64,000 nucleotides of DNA, from positions 9,548,001 through 9,612,000 of the forward strand of contig OY755187.1 in assembly GCA_963576735.1 (NCBI GenBank), read 5' to 3'. Position numbers and translations under genes: made by a program. Shown one piece after another: positions 54,216 to 64,000 of the stretch (positions within the stretch are counted from its first letter, which is position 1; every line of letters begins with the position of its first letter). The notes beneath the pieces are model-generated. The model was not told the DNA's origin. It was given only the letters and a program-made list of their open reading frames with translations, and did no database searches. The DNA is from Bedellia somnulentella. Lineage: Eukaryota; Arthropoda; Insecta; Lepidoptera; Bedelliidae.

Positions 54216-54232
54216 TATATGTATGTTCCAAA

Positions 54233-54575
54233 TTTAAATTAACTTGATACTAACCACTCCTTATATTTTGACCATAGGCTTATAGATTTTAAAGTTACGA
54301 CACTGAAAATTTCATCTGCAGTTTGAGTAGAGCGAATAAGAATATTTGTAATTCACAAAATTTTGCGTTAAATAAAATATATAGTAAGTTTTTGGCATGT
54401 TTCCATACTTGTTATGTTTGGTTTCTTCTTATGGCCGAAGTTTATTTCATTGTGGCTTTTATTGCCAACTTGGGTCATGTTAGATTTGAAACTTCTAAAA
54501 CTAACAAAGTCCTTTCAAATTATATAACATACTCTAAGATTTTATCCTGAAAGCAGACTGTAAAAATCTTTGGTA
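54233..54575. other. unannotated stretch
   Basis: Nothing recognised. Confidence 0.45.
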
Positions 54576-54825
54576 GCTGTGTAGTGTCGGCTTACAATAG
54601 CACTACCCCATTTCTTTCGGTGGGTGTACGTAAGAGGCGACTAACGGACTTGGGGCTTTTTAAGGGATTTTTGGGCGATGCGGTTGGAGCCCCATCACCA
54701 ACAATCTTTGTACTACCATCTTTTCCCCACTCAACTTCCAAAAGTGGCTGAGGAATTTGTTATTTCTCAGCTTTGGCTACCCCTTTTAGAGATTTATAGC
54801 CGTGAGTATATGTATGTATGTATGT
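54576..54825 (+). mobile_element. SINE-A copy, full length
   Basis: Close to consensus, with a long TATG tail. Confidence 0.87.
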
Positions 54826-55116
54826 TTAGTAGCTTATAGTTTTTTAAAAAAAAAAACAATTGTGAAATAGAGGATCAAGCCTTGGAGTCTTGCTAAAAGA
54901 CTCTTCAATTGCTTAGTAATTATATTCTGTCTCAGACTCTGTAAATGTCCTTGACATTTATTAATCTGTGTCCTTGGAAATACATTTAGAAGCCTTATTC
55001 TAAACAGGCATTCAATTCTAAGCAAAAAAGAGTGTTTGTTAAGAAACTAGCTTATTTTAAAATGTAATCTTATGTGAAATTATTATTTTTGCCTTGAATA
55101 TACACACATAAATTTA

Positions 55117-55200
55117 TATACATACATATACTCGCGGCCATATATCACAAAAACTAGAAGCCAGAGCTTCGGATCTTGAAATTCCTCAGCCACATTTATA
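55117..55200 (-). mobile_element. SINE-A 3' fragment
   Basis: ATACTCGCGGCCATATATC to CTCAGCCACATTTATA. Confidence 0.6.
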
Positions 55201-55213
55201 TATAATAAGTAGT

Positions 55214-55596
55214 AACATAACATAACATAACATAAACGTTCACGCCGAATTTCCCCGAAGGGGTTGGCAGAGGTACTAATACTTCTGAACCTCACGTGAC
55301 TTTGTCACCTGGTGTTCGCAGTACCCACGTTTTGCATGGACAGTGTACTCACGTGATAGGGGGCAGGCCTATCGCCGTTTTTGTACGAATACACTGTCAC
55401 ATGACTAAGTACAACTCAGCCATGTGGGTTTCCTCACGATGTTTTCCCTCACCGTTAACAACCATGATAAATTAAGCAAACAGATGTCTTTAGAAAAGAC
55501 AAATTGGTGTAGGCCCGACCTGGGATTTGAACACTAGTCGCTTACACGTTAACCGGTGTTCTACCTATTGAGCTATCACGTCGGTCAATCGGTCGG
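55214..55596 (-). mobile_element. SINE-B copy, full length, with target duplication
   Basis: (ATAAC)n tail, module, body and tRNA-like head. TAATAAGTAGTA flanks at 55203 and 55597. Confidence 0.92.
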
Positions 55597-55608
55597 TAAT
55601 AAGTAGTA

Positions 55609-55964
55609 TTGAGCAAAATTTGTTAACTGCATAAATCCATGCGAAATAATTACAAATGTCATTAGATATAACCTCTGCCCACCCCGAAGATGCAATAACA
55701 CAAACTCATCTAAAAAATAATAAGCAAGTGAAAACAATGTTGAGATTGAAGTGTCTTATTAGACCCCAACCCTTCAACACCGAGGACAAGAGCACAAAGG
55801 CACTAATGAGACATCTTGTAACTATGCTACTTTAAACATAACTTTGCTAAAAAGCTGAAATGAATTTTACAAGACTTTGTGTCAAGCAAATCAGATTTTA
55901 TTTTCTATTTCAAACTACTCTAAGGGTTTTGTAGTGTAATTTTATAAGTAAAGCTTGCTTATAT
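55609..55964. other. unannotated stretch
   Basis: Nothing recognised. Confidence 0.45.
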
Positions 55965-56011
55965 TCACGCCTCTGAATTCCCATTGGGGTAGGCAGAGAA
56001 TATCGATCGCT
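55965..56011 (-). mobile_element. RTE-t module only
   Basis: TTCACGCC, then CCCATTGGGGTAGGCAGAG and ATCGATCGC. Confidence 0.55.
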
Positions 56012-56049
56012 TAATCTTTTTTTAAGTAAAAATCATCTATATTGATTAG

Positions 56050-56190
56050 TACATACATTTACTAAAGGCTGTAAATCCCAAAAACGGGAAGCTATTGCTT
56101 CAGAATTAGAAATGCATCAGCCACTTTTGGATGTTCCTAGAGAAAATATTGCAAAAAAAGGAGGGTTGCTAATATTAGACTCCCTAGGGG
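56050..56190 (-). mobile_element. SINE-A, degenerate 3' part
   Basis: AAAGGCTGTAAATCCC to CAGCCACTTTTGGATG. Confidence 0.5.
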
Positions 56191-56366
56191 CCAAATCTAG
56201 TTTATAAGTATAGATTAATACCCCTTTGTATTATTATTATAAATGTTAAAAAACCTTTAAAATAAAATAGTTATCAAATTTCAAAATTTTTGATAGTTCC
56301 CAACCATATCCCCGAACTGTCGCTTAAAAATCCCCTTAACTGTTGATGTATGTGAATACATAAATT

Positions 56367-56545
56367 TACATACAATCATACATATACTCACTTCCATAAA
56401 TCCCAAAAAGGGTAACCGCTCTGGTTAGTTTAGAGCTAGAAACTCTTCAGCCACATTTGGAAGTTGATAGGGTCAAGATAGTAGGGAAAAAATATCGTTG
56501 GTGATGGGTCTCTAACTACATCGCCCGAAAACCATTAAAAAACCA
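56367..56545 (-). mobile_element. SINE-A subfamily A2, 3' two-thirds
   Basis: ATACTCACTTCCATAAATCC, GAGCTAGAAACTC and ATCGTTGGTGATGGGTC. Confidence 0.65.
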
Positions 56546-56554
56546 TTTAAATAA

Positions 56555-56648
56555 ATTTACTCACGATTATAGTGTCTCAAAAAGGCATTTTTGGAAAAAG
56601 CATACAATGGGGAAAAATTAGTAATAGGAATAGTCTAAGTACTGTTGG
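56555..56648 (-). mobile_element. SINE-A, very degenerate
   Basis: TTTACTCACGATTATAG to TGTTGGTGAT, directly before the next copy. Confidence 0.35.
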
Positions 56649-56650
56649 TG

Positions 56651-56866
56651 ATACATACATACATACATATACTCACGGCTATATTTCCCTAGAAGGGGTA
56701 ACCAGAGCTAAGGAGTTATAAATTCCTCAGCCACTTTTGGAAGTTGAGTGGGAAAACGATGGTAAAAATATAGGTTTTTGGTGAATCCAAAAAAAAGCCC
56801 CAATACCCTTAGTCGTCTCTTACGACACCCGTGGGTAGAAAGGGGTAGCGACATTCTAAGCCATAA
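56651..56866 (-). mobile_element. SINE-A, A2-type head
   Basis: Clear tail and module. A ~20-bp deletion after GGTTTTTGGTGA, then CACCCGTGGGTAGAAAGGGG. Confidence 0.8.
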
Positions 56867-56935
56867 CTTAAAAGGTCCTTTACTCCTTATTCACCTCAAC
56901 CACGGGTAATTTCTGCCAAGCCGACGATACACAGA
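56867..56935 (-). mobile_element. SINE-A head fragment
   Basis: ACCACGGGTAATTTCTGCC and AGCCGACGATACACAG. Confidence 0.45.
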
Positions 56936-57022
56936 TACTTCTTATAAAATTATGTTATGTTTTTTTGGTTCTTTATTTTGTAAGATAATTTTTGGAAATA
57001 ATAAATGGTATTTTTTAGCAAC

Positions 57023-57383
57023 CGTGATAGCCCAGTGGGTAGAACACTCGGTTATCGTGCAAACGACTAGTGTTCGAATCCTGGGTCGGGCCTACACCAA
57101 TTTGTCTTTTCTAAAGACATATGTGTAGTTATTTATCATGGTTGTTAACGGTGAGGGAAAACATCGTGAGGAAACTCACATGGCTGAGTTGTACTTAGTC
57201 ATGTGACAGTGTATTTGTACAAAACGGCGATAGGCCTGCCCCCTATCACGTGAGTACACTGTCCATGCAAAACGTGGGTACTCTGAACACCAGGTGACAA
57301 AGTCACGTGATGTTCAGAAGTATTAGTACCTCTGCCTACCCCTTCGGGAATATTCGGCGTGAACGTTTATGTTATGTTATGTT
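57023..57383 (+). mobile_element. SINE-B reference copy, full length
   Basis: A box TAGCCCAGTGGG, B box GTTCGAATCC, body, module at 57330-57362 (CTCTGCCTACCCC, then TTCGGG, then CGGCGTGA) and (TTATG)n tail. ATTTTTTAGCAAC flanks at 57010-57022 and 57384-57396. Confidence 0.94.
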
Positions 57384-57399
57384 ATTTTTTAGCAACAGC

Positions 57400-58019
57400 T
57401 TGTAATACATATTCCTACCTACCTAGTTGCTAATATCTAGTATTGGTGCATAAAGCATACACACACAAAAATTGCAAAACGTACTCGCAACACACACACA
57501 AACAAAGCACAATAAATCCAGGCTACCTCAACCAACGCACACATGCAAAGCAACTGACGCTTAGCTCAATGAATAAGTGTTTATGCAGATGAGACTCTGT
57601 AAATTGCTTGAATTTCTTGTTAATGAAGGGCCTCTTTATTTCATCGGATAGTGATATAAATAATATACATTTCCGCGGAATAGATATGGTTAAGTTATAA
57701 GCTAGGTATGTTCTGTAGGAAGTCGAGTGATATAAAAGCTCATTCAAACTTTAATTATATTTAAATGTTATCATCGGATCCCCTCAAATGAAATCTATAT
57801 GTTTAGCAATCTACTCTAAACGCCCAACTAATTAGTGTTTGTGAGGGAATAGTTGCATCAATTAAACAAAATCAAAAAGTTAATTATTATTATATGGATA
57901 AATACATTAAGATTGGCGCTACCATTGTTTTGTGGTTTGTAAACATAGGGCAACTAACTCATAACTATTTCAAACACAAAACAATTGACACTACAACCTT
58001 ACCAAGAAAAATTACATAA
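57400..58019. other. unannotated stretch
   Basis: A short CA-rich tract lies at 57480-57505. Nothing else. Confidence 0.45.
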
Positions 58020-58139
58020 TTTGAAGAATGATGAATGTAACAGAAGCAAGAGAGATTTGCCTGGATCGTACAAAGTGGCGATCTATAGTCTCTGCCTACC
58101 CCAATGGGAACAATGGGCGTGAGTATAAGTAAGTAAGTA
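58020..58139 (+). mobile_element. RTE-t copy
   Basis: GATGAATGTAACAGAAGC, CTGGATCGTACAAAGTGGCG and module with an AAGT-type tail. Confidence 0.75.
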
Positions 58140-58376
58140 ATTATGTTTAAAAACTATGAAATCTGTCCAAAGCAAAATGTTTATCAAATCGAGTGCCTTA
58201 CTACTTGTATGATGTCAGGCTAAGTCGCTGATTGTACGAGTATATAGTTTTATAGTAAAATAATAATATAATTAAGCTCAAATTAATGAAGACTAGTTTT
58301 ATTAGTAAACTTGGATCAATAAACTATGTGTCCAGGCTTAGTCGCTGAATACACATATTAATAATATATATAACTC

Positions 58377-58562
58377 TACTAAGGGTATTGGGGCTTTTTA
58401 TTGGATTTTTGGGCGATGCCGTTGGAGACCCAACACCAAAAACCTTTACTTTACCGCCTTTTCCCCACTCTACTTCCAAAAGTGGCTGAGGAATTTATAA
58501 TTCCTTGGCTCTGGCTACCCCTTCTAGGAAATTATAGCCGTGAGTAAATGTATGTATGTATG
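58377..58562 (+). mobile_element. SINE-A A2, 5'-truncated
   Basis: Begins at AAGGGTATTGGGGC; rest and tail complete. Confidence 0.82.
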
Positions 58563-58619
58563 TGTGAATAAAGGAAAGAAAAAGTTACTCGTAGTTTTAT
58601 TAAAATGTGTATCATATCT

Positions 58620-58920
58620 CCGCATGTGTCGTATCTACTCTTTGACCAAGCGCTGACCCCAGGCGTGACCAATGTCCCGAGCGTCGCCACGGAGCTCAAT
58701 CGGATGCAGCGCAGTACACACCTATATGGCACTGCTGTGGTTATCAGCCGTGGGATTTTGCATCTCTACTTCAGCTTTTAAGAGTTTTTTCGCTATTCGG
58801 TGGGATTCACCTCAACCTTATTTTACAGGGGATTTGGGAGGAATTTCTTATTTTGCAGGGGTTGCCCTGACTTCAGTACATATGCCATTAATTATTTTTG
58901 AGGTAGGTGGAAATCATTGA
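58620..58920 (+). other. GC-richer coding-like stretch, possible exon
   Basis: An 82-codon ORF (58672-58920) is hydrophobic in its first half (ALLWLSAVGFCIS) and reads AIRWDSPQPYFTGDLGG further on. CTCTACTTCAG at 58769-58779 looks like an acceptor and GAGGTAGGT at about 58902 like a donor, bracketing ~125 bp in frame. I do not recognise the protein. Chance is a serious alternative. Confidence 0.2.
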
Positions 58921-59156
58921 TCTCTACTTAATAGGATTTTTCGCATTTTAAATATCATGCATCTTTGCTTGCAAAGAAAAAACTTATTCAAAAGAATTTA
59001 AAAAATGACTTCGAAAAAGCAAGATCTATTATAATTTCCCTGAAACGTATGAAATAATAAAGTTCAGTAATATAACTAGAAATCAATTAACATTAGAATA
59101 TTGCATTGCAACACAACCCATGTATTTTAATTTCTTTTGTGTTTCCAGTGTACTCG
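58921..59156. other. unannotated stretch
   Basis: Nothing recognised. Confidence 0.4.
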
Positions 59157-59649
59157 TATTTTTTTTATTTAAATATAACGTGTTATTTTATAATCCGTCG
59201 TTACTACTCGTTTCCATAACATATCATAAACATAACATAAACGTTCACGCCGAATAGCCCCGAAGGGGTTGGCAGAGGTACTAATACTTCTGAACATCAC
59301 GTGACTTTGTCACCTGGTGTTCAAAGTACCCACGTTTTGCATGGACAGTGTACTCACGTGATAGGGGGCAGGCCTATTGCCGTTTTGTACGAATACACTG
59401 TCACATGATTAAGTACAACTCAGCCATGTGGGTTTCCTCACGATGTTTTCCCTCACCGTTAACAACCATGATAAATTAACCACACATATGTCTTTAGAAA
59501 AGACAAATTGGTGTAGGCCCGACCCGGGATTTGAACACTAGTCGCTTGCACGTTAACCGGTGTTCTACCCATTGAGCTATCACGTCGTATTTTTTTTAAT
59601 TTAATATAAAATTGTTATTTTATAATCCGTCGTTACTACTTTTTTCCAT
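59157..59649 (+). repeat. 61-bp direct repeats flush with a SINE-B
   Basis: 59157-59217 and 59588-59649 are near-identical (TGTTATTTTATAATCCGTCG, TTACTACT, TTTCCAT) and meet the two SINE-B ends exactly. Confidence 0.9.
59218..59587 (-). mobile_element. SINE-B copy, full length
   Basis: Complete, from the (ATAAC)-type tail to the tRNA-like head. Confidence 0.92.
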
Positions 59650-59700
59650 CTTCACTTTTTTATTATAAAATTGTTTAAACTAGATATATTTGTTTTGTTA

Positions 59701-61642
59701 TCTATACTTATAATAAATCTGTAGAGAGGTCAATTCTGTACATGAAATATATTTTCAAAATAACTATCAGGGGGTGATTAGTGATCGATACTGATGCAAA
59801 AAATGCAATTAGCAAAATTTTTGTTTGTCTGTCTGTCTGTCTGTCGGTTTGTATGTTCCTTATGGAAACAAAAACTTGGCACAATTATTCTTCATATTCC
59901 TGGGCAGGTTATAGTACACTTTTAAGAAGGGGAATTTTGGGAAATTTTGGGAAAACGGGAGAAGTTAATCCATTTTTTAAGCTTCCGTCGCGTGTGCAGC
60001 CTTAATGGTTAAATCATGTATGACGGAAATATTCTTCATAAAATTTTCTAAAAAAGTTCCCGCAACAGTATATATTTTTCTTTTATGGTTGACTCACAAT
60101 AACACGTGTAACTCCTGATAGCTTAGCAGTTCGGAGCATTCTGATTATATTTATTTACTTTTACGTTTATAATACTCTCATTCATCCAAGAATCATAGAA
60201 ATCGGTAGAGAAACACCGAAATTATACATGAAATAAGCCATCGCGGCCGTGACTAAAACCAAATCGTTACTAATTTACATATCACATACTAGATGGCGCC
60301 AGTAATTGCATCCTACATGATTTCTTGACACGTAATGATTTCTTTTTTAGATTGTCATAAATACTTCATAGCGTTTTATTCCAAAATTTGCTAAAAAACG
60401 GAAATACTGAACCGTTCATAAAAGCGCATTCAAAATCAGCAAACTACACTGTTCAGGGAGTGCTATAAATTTAATAAACTGAAAACATTGCGCTAAAGGA
60501 GATTGACCATTTTGGACCAAATGCTGCCCAGGCGTGGGAATAGTTTTTTATTTTACCTTTCATAAAATGGTATTTAAGAAAAATAATTAAAAAAAACAAC
60601 ATCCACGAGGTTGTGTACTACCCGATAATATACCTTATGGTTTTCGTAGCACTTTAACTTTTGATATTTCATTTTTTTATAATATTTACGTTGTTGTTTA
60701 ATATTATTATCTTATTTATTCTTCCTCTAGTCAGGTCCCGACCTCGCTAGTATCGCAAAGCAAGTTTTTTGTACGTTGACAGCTTTGTATAGCACTGTCT
60801 CTTTTTTCAATTCCAAGACAAGTTGATCGAAAGGTACGGTACAAAATCACAGCGAGATTTGAGAGAAATCAAAAGTCTTGCTTCCTCATATTTAGATATG
60901 TATGTATACCAGTTACTCTGTACCTGCGCGCGCCCTTTAGTTAGTATCGCAGTCTATCACCACTCTTTGACGTGAATCGTACTGTGCACTTATCTCCTTA
61001 TTTTCGTACTACCCGGCATTACTTTTGGACTATCGTATCTGCATCACTTATCGACCCGGCTATTCATTTTTTAATCGACGAGAGCAATCATGGGCTCCGT
61101 TCAATTAATCATTATTGCTGTTCACGTTGTTTGCCTAGTTTGATTTTTGGGGTGAGCTAGGCAGGAAGGCGTTTTGAGGCGGCCTGCTTTATTTCTAGAT
61201 TCAATAATCATAGATGACGATGAGGATGATTGATTGGGTATCACTAATGTTTACATCATGATCATGTAACGAATAAATGATTGATTTATCAAAGCACTAT
61301 ACTTAACAAGTGTTTTCATATTAATAAATAATCCATTGTTTACAATATACCGTGTTTTATTTAAAAAAAAACAGCTGTTGGTTATGATTTTGTCGTCAAT
61401 GTAAATCCTATGAAAATTATTTCTCAGTACTCCTCGGATAGATTCTAAATCGCTTTGGGTTACAGTCTGATATTAGTCTTAGGAACATTATGTACCATCA
61501 TTCAATGTTGGGCAGGACTTGGTCCAAAGTTCATACAAAAATGGTCAATCTCCTTTCACAATGCTTGAGCAGTGACTGAAAAAAGAAACCTCCGATATTT
61601 AAAAAACAACGCTACCATTGCGAAGCTGGGCCGATCCACTAG
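59701..61642 (+). mobile_element. Helitron, second copy, interrupted
   Basis: Same ends and host bases as 7277-8263 (A before TC, T after CTAG). Short (CTGT)5 tract at 59826-59844. Enlarged by the insertion at 60495-61556. Confidence 0.8.
60495..61556. mobile_element. 1062-bp inverted-repeat element inside Helitron
   Basis: Ends AAAGGAGATTGACCATTTT and its reverse complement; a further TTTGGACCAA...CTGCCCA block pairs with a ~12-bp offset. The intact Helitron has AAATTT at the site. No clear target duplication. The interior holds a 62-codon ORF (60972-61160) without known domain. Confidence 0.75.
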
Positions 61643-61682
61643 TAAGTAAATAAAGAAATAAAAATTCCAAATACATTAATTG

Positions 61683-61742
61683 CCCCGATCGACATCCACC
61701 GCAAGAAATAAGTTAGTGCTATTCTAAGCTAATATACACAGC
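61683..61742 (-). mobile_element. SINE-A head fragment
   Basis: CATCCACCGCAAGAAATAAG and GTGCTATTCTAAGC. Confidence 0.5.
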
Positions 61743-62004
61743 TGCAAAAATATGTGATTAAATAAAATGGTTTGAGAGTTGCTCGTCAGTGAACTTATTA
61801 ATTTATCAATCGTTCTTGTGCCATAATTCTGTTAAACCAACTGAAATTGAAGCTTTCATAAGCATTTTCATGAACCGGAAATCAGTGAAATTTTTTGGTG
61901 TTTTAATATTTTTTAATTATTAAATTCAATTTCACCTATTAGCTGATTAATGAAAGCGCTTACGATAGGCGTTGTCAGCCTTTGGAGGCCAATAGAAACT
62001 AACA
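61743..62004. other. unannotated stretch
   Basis: Nothing recognised. Confidence 0.4.
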
Positions 62005-62140
62005 CATCTCGATGTTCACATCGTAAAACCCCGAAGATGGCAGAGGTACTAAAAGTTCTGATTATTATGTGTCATTTTTGGCATCAGCTGTTCAGAAAAC
62101 CCACGCTTCGACTAGGCAAGGGGCAGGTATGAATGTGTGC
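62005..62140 (-). mobile_element. SINE-B 3' part, degenerate
   Basis: CCCCGAAGATGGCAGAGGTAC, then TTCAGAAAACCCACGCTTCG and GGGGCAGG. Confidence 0.55.
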
Positions 62141-62835
62141 AAATAAGTAGAGTAAGAGATCTTTTTTATGTATTTGTTGCTACGACTGAATTGTTTTATC
62201 TGAACTCTTATGTCGGGTTTTTAAACTAATCTTTGTTGAAGCCAGTCTCTTGTAATCTATGAAAAATGGAGGAGGTTATCAGGAATTTAATTTACCAGAA
62301 CTCAAAGTTATATAACGTTATAGGATCAGCAATTTTTACTTGTAGCAAATACAGGTATTTAAATAATTTATAATTTGTACAAAAAAGGCTTTGTGATGTA
62401 ATAGTTAAAGCATGAGGCCCAAAATTCTGATATTCTTACAAAGATGGAGCGATCAATATAATTATAGGACATTAAAAAAAGTATTCCATGAATCAGAGGG
62501 CACGTTGAGCGGTCGTCGTTCCCAGCTACAATTAAACGTTAAAAGACATAAATTTATGCGGTCATCACCATGAGTCCACCGTGATGGATTATGTAGAGTA
62601 GGATAGAGTCCTTTCGTAGGATACAAAGTAATAAAGTAAATTTCAAAACTTAATTTCATCTATCCGCTCTTTGTATAATAACTATGTTTTTCACTTGGTC
62701 AGAATAACCGAGCTATTAAATAGTTGATTTTAAATTGTAAGACTCCTCGATTAAACTTAATTTGTTTTAAACAAACGGACTCATTCTTTGTCTCTTCTTT
62801 CATTTAAATTTTCCATGAATGCTTCATGAAAATCT
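62141..62835. other. about 700 bp unannotated
   Basis: Nothing recognised. Confidence 0.45.
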
Positions 62836-62844
62836 AACATAATA

Positions 62845-63080
62845 TAACATAACATAAACGTTCACGCCGAATATCCCCGAAGGGGTTAGCAGAGGTACTA
62901 ATACTTCTGAACATCACGTGACTTTGTCACGATGTTTTCCCTCACCGTTAACAACCATGATAAATTAACCACACACATGTCTTTAGAAAAGACAAATTGG
63001 TGGAGGCCCGACCCAGGATTTGAACACTAGTCGCTTGCACGATAACCGAGTGTTCTACCCACTGGGCTATCACGGTTGTT
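62845..63080 (-). mobile_element. SINE-B with ~115-bp internal deletion and target duplication
   Basis: AATCTAA occurs left of the tail (about 62832) and right of the head (about 63082). The body is joined at TTTGTCAC/GATGTTTTCC. Confidence 0.85.
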
Positions 63081-63473
63081 TAATCTAAATTAAATTCTGA
63101 TTGGACACAAAATCTACACAGAATGAAAATGACTCAATTCAGCCACTTGAATTTCGTTTATCTTCACGTACCGTAAAGGTTTATATTTACGATTCTGAAG
63201 CATTAATCTCTAAAATGAACAAGTCACAAACATAAGAAACAAAGGAGTAGAATCAAAGGAACTGTAACAATACACTGAATTTTCTTAGAAAAGTTTCTTT
63301 TCAACTGTATGCCGCGCTAACTAAAAGGGGTGGGTAACAACGTTTGATATATTAAAGCTGCGATATTTTATTTCATGAAATTTATGTAAGCTGATATTCC
63401 TCTTACTTATACTCAGAATAACAGAACTGACAGTTTTACATGAAGAATATGTTTTCATTTTCTTATTTATCGT
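63081..63473. other. unannotated stretch
   Basis: Nothing recognised. Confidence 0.45.
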
Positions 63474-63645
63474 GCTTGTTAACGGTAACGGGAAACATCA
63501 TAAAGAATCTACATGGCTAAGTTTTACTTTGTCGTGTGACAGTGTATTCGTATCAAACGGTGACAGGCCTGCCCCCTATCAAGTGAGTATAATGTCGAAG
63601 CAAAATGTGGGTACTTTGAACACACTGATGACAATGTTACGTAAT
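63474..63645 (+). mobile_element. SINE-B body fragment
   Basis: TGTTAACGGTAACGGGAAAC to GTGGGTACTTTGAACAC. Head and tail missing. Confidence 0.65.
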
Positions 63646-63660
63646 TTACCACAGAGGTTT

Positions 63661-64000
63661 AATCTATCCTAATAAAATATGATATAAAATGTATGCCACA
63701 CATCAAGCGGAGACTGACTGCAATAGTCAACCTGTATAGAAGCTTTTTAATGGGACGCTACAGATCAATGCAAATTTTGTAAAAGGAAATAAAGCAAGGG
63801 TCAAATATTTTTAATCTTCTCGTGAATATTTATAGCCTATATGTCACGAGCGCCATTTGACAAATAATGTCACCTCGTTAACTAAAGTCAGTTTAGTAGC
63901 TTAGGTGCTACGGAGAAACATAAAAAAATGTATTCATTACCGTAGTCACCTGTTATATTGACAGTTATGATCTCAGAAAATCTCTGAAACATCGTATACG
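63661..64000. other. unannotated stretch to window end
   Basis: Nothing recognised. Confidence 0.45.

Larger units (their letters stand above)
52838..54232 (+). mobile_element. RTE-t copy split by mariner
   Basis: AAAAGAACATGTATGAAAGG through GATCGTACAAAGTGGCG and module to GTGAGAATATGCTTA. The TATATGTATG tail resumes at 54216. Confidence 0.8.

Overview
This 64 kb window looks like gene-poor DNA, intergenic or from a large intron, of an insect. A moth or butterfly is most likely. The reasons are AT-rich DNA, no long host reading frame, Helitron ends of a lepidopteran type (TCTATACT start, CTAG-T end), a mariner element, and dense families of short retroposons with tetra- or pentanucleotide tails. 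The species cannot be told from the sequence. Family names below (SINE-A, SINE-B, RTE-t) are mine. I found no host gene I could name, no rRNA, no CRISPR array and no convincing functional tRNA gene. || Layout. About 60 recognisable copies or fragments of one ~250 bp retroposon (SINE-A, both strands) are scattered from end to end, mixed with about 15 copies of a ~365 bp tRNA-derived SINE (SINE-B) and about 12 short 3' ends of an RTE-type LINE (RTE-t). Larger units are: Helitrons at 7.3-8.3, 49.3 and 59.7-61.6 kb (the last split by a 1.06 kb inverted-repeat element); a 5'-truncated LINE with an open reverse transcriptase frame at 14.76-16.78 kb, inserted in a SINE-A; a large inverted-repeat element at 31.5-32.5 kb followed by a possible Helitron coding remnant and a ~143 bp-unit minisatellite (33.26-33.89 kb); foldback elements at 8.6, 28.9, 32.7, 45.9, 46.6 and 47.2 kb; a tandem duplication with tRNA-like heads at 49.7-51.1 kb; a cluster of three tRNA-like palindromic elements at 51.7-52.4 kb; and a complete but broken mariner at 52.97-54.22 kb inside an RTE-t copy. 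|| How the parts fit. The most interesting point is that RTE-t, SINE-A and SINE-B end in the same ~34 nt module: CTCTG, then two nested short helices, then CGTGA, then a TATG or TTATG repeat. The outer helix shows a compensatory base-pair change between families. This suggests that one RTE reverse transcriptase copies all three through a common 3' RNA hairpin. Target-site duplications of 7-16 bp, 5' truncations and nested insertions support target-primed retroposition and allow parts of the window to be ordered in time. Two GC-rich, coding-like islands (30.1-30.35 kb and 58.6-58.92 kb) are the only candidates for host exons, and both are weak.
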